15,324 nt of DNA, from the NCBI GenBank assembly GCA_018524725.1, contig JAEUWP010000249.1, positions 1 to 15,324 on the forward strand, read 5' to 3'. This DNA comes from Podaxis mareebaensis (Eukaryota > Basidiomycota > Agaricomycetes > Agaricales > Agaricaceae). This document shows positions 9,011 to 15,324 of this stretch, in pieces. A model generated the notes under the pieces. It saw only the letters and a list, made by a program, of their open reading frames with translations. It ran no database searches and was not told the origin of the DNA. Position numbers and translations under genes: made by a program. The first letter of the stretch is position 1. Every line of letters starts with the position of its first letter.

Positions 9011-11496
9011 CCCCACTATCTGCAGGGATTAGTATCAATCCACTAGGGCCAATGACTGCAGGAGCAGTTGTTGGTGTGAGCAAATGGGATGGGTACTTGC
9101 ACTTACTTAGGAGGCAGAAGTGGGTAGGACCCCCTGCTTTAAGCCAGCTGGGGTCATCCTGCATTTCCTTCACTGTATGAAGTGACTCACATTGCTTGAA
9201 AAAGTATAACCTGAGAAGGTTGTGGTCATTGGGGTAGAACCACCTGTCCCATCTCTTGATGGCTGGGGGAGGCCCATATAGGTCAAGACAATGAATGCAT
9301 TTGTTGTCCCAGTCATGATACATAGACTAGTGACTAGGTTCACCAGTATAGGATTGATCCAGGTAATAGATCCCAAAGAGGTAAGCATGGTCAACCCAGG
9401 ATGGGTCAACTCTGTTGTGGATGAGAACCTCAGCAACAGTGTTGAGGTTCATATTTGGTACTTGACTGTCATCAATGTCAAGTGATCAGAAATAACATGT
9501 TGGTCCTGGTTGTGGGACAAATGGGCATTTAGGATATCAAGCATTCCAACACTTGATGTATTCTCTATAAAGTTGTGGTGATGTGACTAGGACAGCAAAA
9601 AGCTGGGTGAATTTCACCTGGCTGGCACAATTAGGGCCATGCTTGGGTGGCCCAAAGAAGCAAGCTAGGCCATACCCAAAGGTGGTTCAATGATGTACAA
9701 GCCATCTATGCTTGAACAGGATGCTGTTGACCAGGTTATTAGATCCAGGTCAACTATGAGTAAGAAGATATTGATCATCTGGGTCAATATTGAAGAGACC
9801 AGCCCTCATGGGTTGGGTGAAGCCCATGCCTTGGGTCTGGTTTTTGGGATTTGATACATGAGCTTGTTTGTAAGCTCATGACAACTAGTGTTCTTCCCTG
9901 ATTTCAGTTGTAATCCCAGATGGGTGAGTGTCTGGGTGAAAGCCACTATGATGCAGCAGGAAGATCATTGTGTTGTCATGGTGTTCCTCCTCTGTGTGTT
10001 GAGCTATCTTGTATAGCTCAGTCAGGAGGTGGTTTGCCTCAGCTCTGTATTCAGCTTTGACATTGTGATTATTGAGAAGCTTGATCAGCTTCTCTGCTTC
10101 TCAGGGTGTCATAGGCAGTCCATGGTGGGCTGCCTTGTATACTGGAAGGTTGGTCAGGATTTTGAACTCCCTGCCCTGATATTCTGCTAATGCAGCAATG
10201 GTAGCAGTGGCCCCAGCAAATGAAGTGTTGGTTTGCCATGAGTAATGAACTCACCATGAAAACATATTCCACATATTGTTGTCACATTCATGACTGTAGA
10301 CTTGGCTATGTTGCCATAGCCCCCACATGGGTGGAATAATGCCATTACAACCTGGTAGGTTGTAGATGATAGGTTGGGATGTTGACCTAGAGGTTGATGG
10401 TTGGGGAGCCTTCTTCTTACCCTTTTTGGGTTTGAAGTCTTTGGCAGTGTCTTCCTCATCACTAGAGGACATGGAGGTCACATCCTTAGCTGTGAGCTAA
10501 TCAGGAACAACTTGAGGTGCATCCTTGAGTTTGGTGGGAAGATGGACCAGGATGAGTGGTCTGTAGTTGCAGGTGGGGGAGGTGGGACCTGGGATCCCAG
10601 GTCCTGACAGTAGTTCTTCAATATGTAGTGACTGCTCAGATGCAGCCACCAGAGGGAGTGGGACATCATCCATTGGGACATCATCATAGGGGAGGGTGAT
10701 GTCTGGTTCCAAGGTGACTGACTTGTCAGTCATCTTTATAGGAGAGTCTTGTCATCTTCATTTAGATGACTTCTTGGATGTCATTTCTTGACTAGTGTTA
10801 AATGCACTAGTCTTTGATGAGGTTGTAGTTGAGTGAGTGCTTGGGGCACTCACCTTCTTAGAGGTAGTAGGAGGTTGCTTAGTCTGTGTATCTGCCTTTG
10901 AGGTAGATGATGATGAGTGAGTACTGCTGGTACTCACCTTAGATGAGGATGTAGAAGTGGTGTGAGTCATCAGGGTACTTGCAGCTGATGCATATGATCT
11001 TGGTTGAGCTGATGAACTCAATGCAGGTTGTTGCAGTTGTAATAGAGCCATGGTGGATCCACTAGGAGGTGTTAGAGAGCTGGACAGGGCTCTCTTTTTT
11101 GATGCATGGACTGTGGACTCAAGTTCATACTCTTGTGATTGTTGCAAGGTTGTGAAAGTATCATTGAGGCGTCAGAGGTGTCCTTCAAGGATGCTGATGT
11201 GCACATTTTTGTTTTGTATAATTTCAATGAGTTCATTAAGAACTTGGTTGATCAACTCATCAAACAGGTCAATTGCGTCAATGAGGTGGTTGTTCAGACC
11301 AGCCTCACATAATCAGGATACAAGGTCCAAACTCTGTTCCTCATATCATTGTTGGAGCAGATCTTGCTCTGAGGTGTGTTGTTTACCTTTGGCTCTCAAC
11401 AATCTAGGTGTCATCAAGAGTGTGGGGTGAAATAGTTGTTGAGTGTAGTCACTCAGCATATTTGGATAGTGATGAGCCAACTGGGGTGCAGTCAGT

Positions 11497-11498
<2 letters not shown>
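8838..11498 (-). pseudogene. Broken long ORF of a transposon-associated protein
   Basis: A single minus-strand frame can be followed from 11498 to a TAG at 8838, about 885 codons, interrupted by about 13 TGA and 3 TAG codons and no TAA. The fragments between stops are protein-like: a helical N-terminus (NHLIDAIDLFDELINQVLNE), a Ser/Thr-rich stretch (about 11090-10770), an acidic/basic patch (SSSDEEDTAKDFKPKKGKKK), a middle helix-rich part (EAEKLIKLLNNHNVKAEYRA, FGYGLACFFGPPK), and a C-terminal part with VDPSWVDHAYLFGIYYLDQS and IKRWDRWFYPNDHNLLRLYF. I do not know a function. It resembles, from memory, uncharacterised repeat-linked proteins of mushroom genomes, but I cannot check this. Most stops fit CGA (Arg) changed to TGA. 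It lies wholly in the CpG-poor block. Confidence 0.6.
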
Positions 11499-11530
<32 letters not shown>

Positions 11531-11890
11531 CCACAGTTTATTGCACTAGTACTAGACTAATACAAATGGGTGTGTGATAGCAGTCCTGTCGTGTAAAGGA
11601 GAAACAGAGAAGGAAAACAAAAGCAAAAGCAAAAGCAAAAGCAAAAATAACAAATATACAGGTGCCCCAAACAACATAAATGAAAAGTAAGCTGATCACA
11701 GTAAGGCAGTCCATGGCCAGGAAAAGGTGCACCAGAAGGGGAAGCATATGATGACACTTTTTAGCCCTTATGACCCCCAGGGGGGGGGCTTTCTTGGCTC
11801 CAGCATTGTGTTGGTATCACCTGAGAATCCAATCTCAGTTGAAGTGATGTCACCAGTATGGGCACTGGCAGTTGTTGGAAGAGTGGGCAC
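11499..11890 (-). mobile_element. Retroposed transcript end with poly(A) tail
   Basis: On the minus strand a run of 28 A (11526-11499) follows AATAAA (11542-11537) by ten bases, the layout of a cleaved and polyadenylated mRNA. A retroposed copy would extend from here towards higher coordinates for an unknown distance, up to the Gypsy LTR at 11893. I find no recognisable protein in it. It includes a pure G run of 9 (11780-11788, plus strand). The plus strand also holds TTGGTATCACCTGAG near 11811, which resembles a primer binding site, so an LTR remnant is an alternative reading. Confidence 0.4.
11618..11641 (+). repeat. Microsatellite (CAAAAG)4
   Basis: Four perfect CAAAAG units are flanked by further A-rich near-copies. 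It is a simple slippage repeat within the retroposed segment. Confidence 0.8.
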
Positions 11891-11892
11891 CT

Positions 11893-12539
11893 TGTTACAC
11901 TCCTCTCACTCCTGCTGCCATCTATGCCTCTTTCGCATTCCTGCCTCATTGTCTGTCTACCATCTTTCCACCTCTCGACTCCAAGCATCCACCTTGACCC
12001 GCCTTCCATTGCAACCTCAGTCCCACCTCGGATCTTCCGAAGGAGCACTATGTTTAGCACTTGGGCTCAGTGATATGTCATGTAATAATAGCTTGCCTTC
12101 TGTAGATCTCATCTTACCTCGGGCTCAGTCTTCTATACTTAGAGCACTGAAGTAGTTATGAAGATTCTCCTTTAGGACATGTAAGATAGTAATTGCCCTA
12201 GTATTTAGATAGCTCGTAAAGTAAGTAGAACTTAGCTTTACAATCATTTGTACATAGCATGAGAATAGCGAGGACTGTCTTCCACTTTATCTTCTTGCCG
12301 CATGAGAGCTCTACCTGCCTCGACAGGATAACTGGCATAACAGCTAAACCTATGGAGTAGCCTGTGACCTTACAAGTTGTATCTCTCCCTAGGCAGTCCC
12401 TGTGAGATTTCCAGCCAGCCTCTAGTTCTCCCCGGAGAATGGACAGGCGTTCCACTTCAGGAACTTAATAGTGCTGGGGTGTCTTAGGACAGTATCTCTC
12501 CGCACTGAGACGACGTGTAGAAACTGTCTCTATGTAACA
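11893..12539 (+). repeat. 5' LTR, 647 bp
   Basis: TGTTACA at 11893-11899 and TGTAACA at 12533-12539 are perfect inverted terminal repeats with the usual TG...CA ends. The span contains no ORF of note. The change from CpG-poor to CpG-normal DNA occurs at its left edge. The right end is followed by a leader and the gag frame, as expected. The 3' LTR is outside the window. Confidence 0.65.
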
Positions 12540-12604
12540 GAATCATAAAGCTACACTTCCACTCCTTTCTTTCTCTTTCATCCTCATGGCTATGAGTTGA
12601 CCTG

Positions 12605-12682
12605 AGTCTCCTGCAAGATAATTTCAGTGGAGCATCCTCGGCCAAAGTCTCCTGCAAGATAACTTCAGTGGAGCACCCTCCG
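12605..12682 (+). repeat. 41-bp tandem duplication in the gag leader
   Basis: The unit starting AGTCTCCTGCAAGATAA occurs at 12605 and again at 12646, with a few C/T or G/C differences (for example TTTCAG versus CTTCAG). The unit length is not a multiple of three, so it shifts any frame running through it. The upstream ATG codons at 12586 and 12592 are in the gag frame but are cut off by TGA and TAA before the second unit. Confidence 0.75.
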
Positions 12683-15057
12683 ACCTTTTGTCCGGACCGT
12701 TGTCCAACACATCTCATTTACCCCCACCTATTACTAGGCGTACACCATCCAATCCATATCCTTGACTCCCTCCTCCTTCCTACCAACCCTTCTCCAATTC
12801 CTGCTTCGCAGAACTTCAAAGCCTCCTTCAGAGAGCATGCTCTGAGAGTGACTTTCAAAATCGACTTGACAATTACACCCACGGTACAGAGAACGTAATC
12901 CTTATTGACGGCAAATCCTACACAAAACAAGAGCTACTAGGAGTCTACTACACCCTCCATTATTCACAAGAAGGTGAAGCAGAACTTCCTGAATCTCCAC
13001 TCAGTGTCTACCAAGACACTGACATCCTTCTTCGCTACAAGCTCCAACACAGTTGGCAGTTTGAGACCCTTCCTACTTTCGTCAAACATCCCACTCTCTT
13101 CACACAGTTCGAAGAATGCTTTCAGCAGGCCAAGCAAGCCCAAAGTCTACATCTCCATTGGACAGGATCCCCTCGAGAGATCAAACAAGCTGAGGCACTT
13201 CTCAGAGCTTTCGAATGCCATTTGAGCCATTGTCAGTGCACAACTACACTGGTACCCCCTCACTGAACTACTATCTCAACCACCTCCCCTTCAGCTGAGC
13301 AGACGGTTACCAGAGAGTCTGAACCCTCGAACCTGCTGCAACGATTCCGAACTACAGAACCACCATCATATCATTCAACTCAACCGTCAACCCCAGAACC
13401 AATCCCAACCAACACTACCCGAACTGTTTCGCACAGGCGTACCACATCGCTAACTGAGCAGTCAGAATCACAGAATTCTACGTTTGCATCTGTGACGAGT
13501 GTACAACCCAAGACCTGGATCGATACACCTTCGCCCCTATCTCCACACTCGTGGCTAGGACCAGATACACGGCCTTCCTTGAGGTACCCAGAGATGCAAA
13601 CTTTACCCTCAGTACCCATTATCCAAACCTCCGATACCTTTGGAACCAACGAGTTACAATCGTATTCATCCCAAACCCCAACGCTGACCGATACTACACC
13701 TCCGAGCCAATCTACTACAGAGATGCAGAGGCCAGAGTTACCTATCAATCAGACACACCCACAGAGACAGACAAATCTGATATCGAGAGTACCAGGTACT
13801 ACATTATCGACCTCGACTCTGTCTAACCAACCACCGTCTCCATCTCCTCCTCCCAATCCACCTCACAGACCACCTGCTCATCAACAGAATGCAGCCATGG
13901 CCACACCTAAAGCCCTGAAGATTCAACTGTTTGATGGTGAACCTCGCAACTTTCAAACCTTCCAGGATCAACTTCGACTTGTCTTCGATGACCATCGAGC
14001 TGCATTCCAAAATGCACAGAATAACATCGACGACCGAAAGAAAATCCTTTACATGCTCCAGTACATGACCAAAGGCAACGCCGCTGGATTCTGCAATGCT
14101 TTTATGAAAGAAAAGTGGAATACCACCAATAACGCCTATGAGTATGGTACTTGGCACAATTTCAACATCCAACTCGAAGACCATTTCAAGCCGAAGATTG
14201 AAGCCACGCAAGCTACTGAAAAGCTTTGACATGCTTGTCTCAACATCTCCAAAACGGACATCACTGTCTTCAATCAAATGTTCACTTACCTTCTGAGTCA
14301 GGCAAACATCACTGATGACAATCACAAAGTCCACCTCTATGTCGACTCCATTCCTGACTGGGTACAGCGACAACTCTATTTAATGACCCAGCCTCCTACC
14401 ACCTATGCCCAATGGCAAGCCGACATTGCTAGGATTGTTAACAACTTCCAGCAATATCAGATGCACAAGACTGGTAGAGGACCCTCTTCTCAATTATCTT
14501 ATTTTAACAACACTTTCAATGATGCCCCTCGAAACAAGTTCATCTACAAAGAGCGCCGACTCCCACCAGGCGAACCCATGGATATCGATGCACTTGAAGA
14601 GTTCTCTTCTGGAGACGAAGAAGAAGTCCCTGATTTCTCCTCAGACGAAGAAGATGACTACACCAAGCAAGGTATCTCAGTGAACGCTATCCTAACCGAT
14701 TGACAACGAGACTGAATGAAACGTGGAGCATGCATCACCTGTGGTAACATGAACCACTGGGCACGTTCATGCCCCCTTCGTAGGAACCAACAATCTCCCA
14801 TGAATCAAAGGTGGTTCCAGAAAGGAAAACGACCTTCCTCTTGGCCATCAGCCTCAACCTCCTTCTCTTCCGCAAACTGACCACGTCCCTCTTCTTCTTC
14901 TTCTTCCAATCCTTCTCCATCCCATCTCAATACCCTTAACGCAATCAAGGTTGCTTTCGCTGAAATGACTGCTGAAGATCAGAATGAACTGGCTAACCAT
15001 GCAATGGCCAAGATTGTTGAAGAAGAACAACAGTCTTTTCTGCAAGGACCAGAGTAG
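12646..15057 (+). pseudogene. gag: Gag polyprotein of the Gypsy element, broken by TGA codons
   Basis: One frame (+1) runs from the leader to a TAG at 15055 and is interrupted by six TGA codons (12763, 13264, 14227, 14701, 14713, 14878) and no other stop. Its parts: an N-terminal region of unknown type (about 12781-13263), a long Pro/Ser/Thr linker, a capsid-like domain (about 13900-14400) starting LFDGEPRNFQTFQDQLRLVF with DRKKILYMLQYM and the helix-rich segment after it, an acidic stretch (SSDEEDD), and a CCHC zinc knuckle of spacing C-x2-C-x4-H-x4-C (CITCGNMNHWARSC, 14731-14772) for RNA binding. The start codon is not clear because of the 41 bp duplication. The stops fit CGA to TGA change. 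Gag would form the virus-like particle core. Confidence 0.75.
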
Positions 15058-15324
15058 AGGCAACGCCTCTGAGTCTTCCTGAGCTTTCGAATTCTAGTAT
15101 GAACCTTGAACCTCCTTTCGATATACAGAACCACTATGACTCTCATTGGACTGCTCAAAAATATCTCACTCATAAAATAGAGAGTAGGAAACTGTCTAGA
15201 GAACCTTCTGTACCGGTTACAGCTTCGAACTCAGACCAGATTTCAACTACCCACTCTTCCACCGAGCCAATGATAGCTGAAATCTGTTTGTCAGCATCAA
15301 CCAACAACAAATCCCTGTATATCC
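15021..15324 (+). CDS. pol: Start of pol (protease region), partial
   Basis: The frame one base back from gag (+3) is open from 15021, just after a TGA at 15018, to the end of the window without a stop. It overlaps the last 37 bases of gag. It reads PELSNSSMNLEPPFDIQ and later ICLSASTNNKSLYI, which fits the linker and the first strand of a retropepsin before the catalytic DSG motif; that motif is beyond the window. The layout suggests Gag-Pol by -1 frameshifting, but I see no canonical slippery heptamer in the overlap. Confidence 0.5.

Larger units (their letters stand above)
6803..11933. other. CpG-depleted block of old transposon remnants
   Basis: By eye only six CpG dinucleotides occur between 6803 and 11933 (at 7020, 7517, 8068, 11170, 11276 and 11590), and none between 8069 and 11169. 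TG and CA are abundant. The receptor gene to the left and the Gypsy element to the right have many CpGs. The loss points to long-term CpG cytosine methylation with deamination, as known for silenced repeats in basidiomycetes, or a RIP-like process. Confidence 0.85.
11893..15324 (+). mobile_element. Ty3/Gypsy-type LTR retrotransposon, 5' part
   Basis: The element starts with a 647 bp LTR, followed by a leader, a gag frame with a zinc knuckle, and the first part of pol in another frame, and it runs off the window. CpG content is normal, in contrast to the DNA on its left, so this insertion is younger. Ty3/Gypsy rather than Copia is inferred from the capsid pattern and the separate pol frame; the order of pol domains, which would settle it, lies outside. 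The five bases before the LTR (CACCT, 11888-11892) should be the target duplication. Confidence 0.75.

Noticed and set aside
11557..11757. Minus-strand frame with repeated Phe-Cys
   Set aside because: The repeats come from the CAAAAG microsatellite; it is not evidence of a protein.
12668..13225. Plus-strand ATG-initiated frames in the gag N-terminal region
   Set aside because: They are in other frames than the continuous gag frame and give low-complexity sequence; the gag frame lacks a start codon here but is the coherent one.
13380..14373. Minus-strand open frames opposite gag
   Set aside because: The plus-strand gag has a capsid pattern and a zinc knuckle; the opposite frames are shadows.

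Overview
The window looks like a stretch of basidiomycete (probably Agaricomycete, mushroom-forming fungus) nuclear genome. The reasons are a NACHT-WD40 gene of a type expanded in those fungi, short 48-58 bp introns, a Ty3/Gypsy retrotransposon with its own gag, and an old block of transposon DNA that has lost almost every CpG. I cannot place the genus.

Layout. 1-248 is CpG-free and rich in short palindromes and a 30-31 bp tandem motif, probably the end of an old transposable element. 249-718 holds no gene that I can support. 719-1896 (minus) carries exons of an unrecognised gene that splice together in frame; its 5' end is not resolved. 1897-2472 lies between this gene and the next, which run head to head. 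2473-6896 (plus) is an intact NLR-type receptor: an N-terminal helical domain, a NACHT NTPase, and 11 nearly identical 42-residue WD40 units. It has five apparent introns, two of which are multiples of three and stop-free, so that the gene looks like one long ORF across them.

From just after the receptor's last codons to 11892, the DNA is almost CpG-free (six CpGs by eye in about 5.1 kb). It contains remnants: a probable LTR with a gag fragment (7307-8167, plus), an unidentified fragment (8229-8450, plus), two diverged copies of one segment (6930-7314 and 8526-9010), and a long broken minus-strand ORF of about 2.6 kb (8838-11498). The stop codons of that ORF are mostly TGA, as expected from CGA to TGA decay. 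A 28-base poly(A) on the minus strand with AATAAA ten bases before it marks a retroposed transcript end at 11499-11542.

At 11893 a younger Ty3/Gypsy-type element begins: a 647 bp LTR with perfect 7 bp terminal inverted repeats, a leader with a 41 bp tandem duplication, a gag reading frame with a CCHC zinc knuckle that is broken only by TGA codons, and the start of pol in the -1 frame, running off the window. This element restores normal CpG content, so it inserted into DNA that was already old and CpG-depleted.

Taken together, the window is an innate-immunity or allorecognition receptor gene, with an array that looks recently amplified, next to a nest of silenced transposons of different ages. 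The least explained items are the broken minus-strand ORF family, the gene upstream of the receptor, and the N-terminal part of the Gypsy gag.
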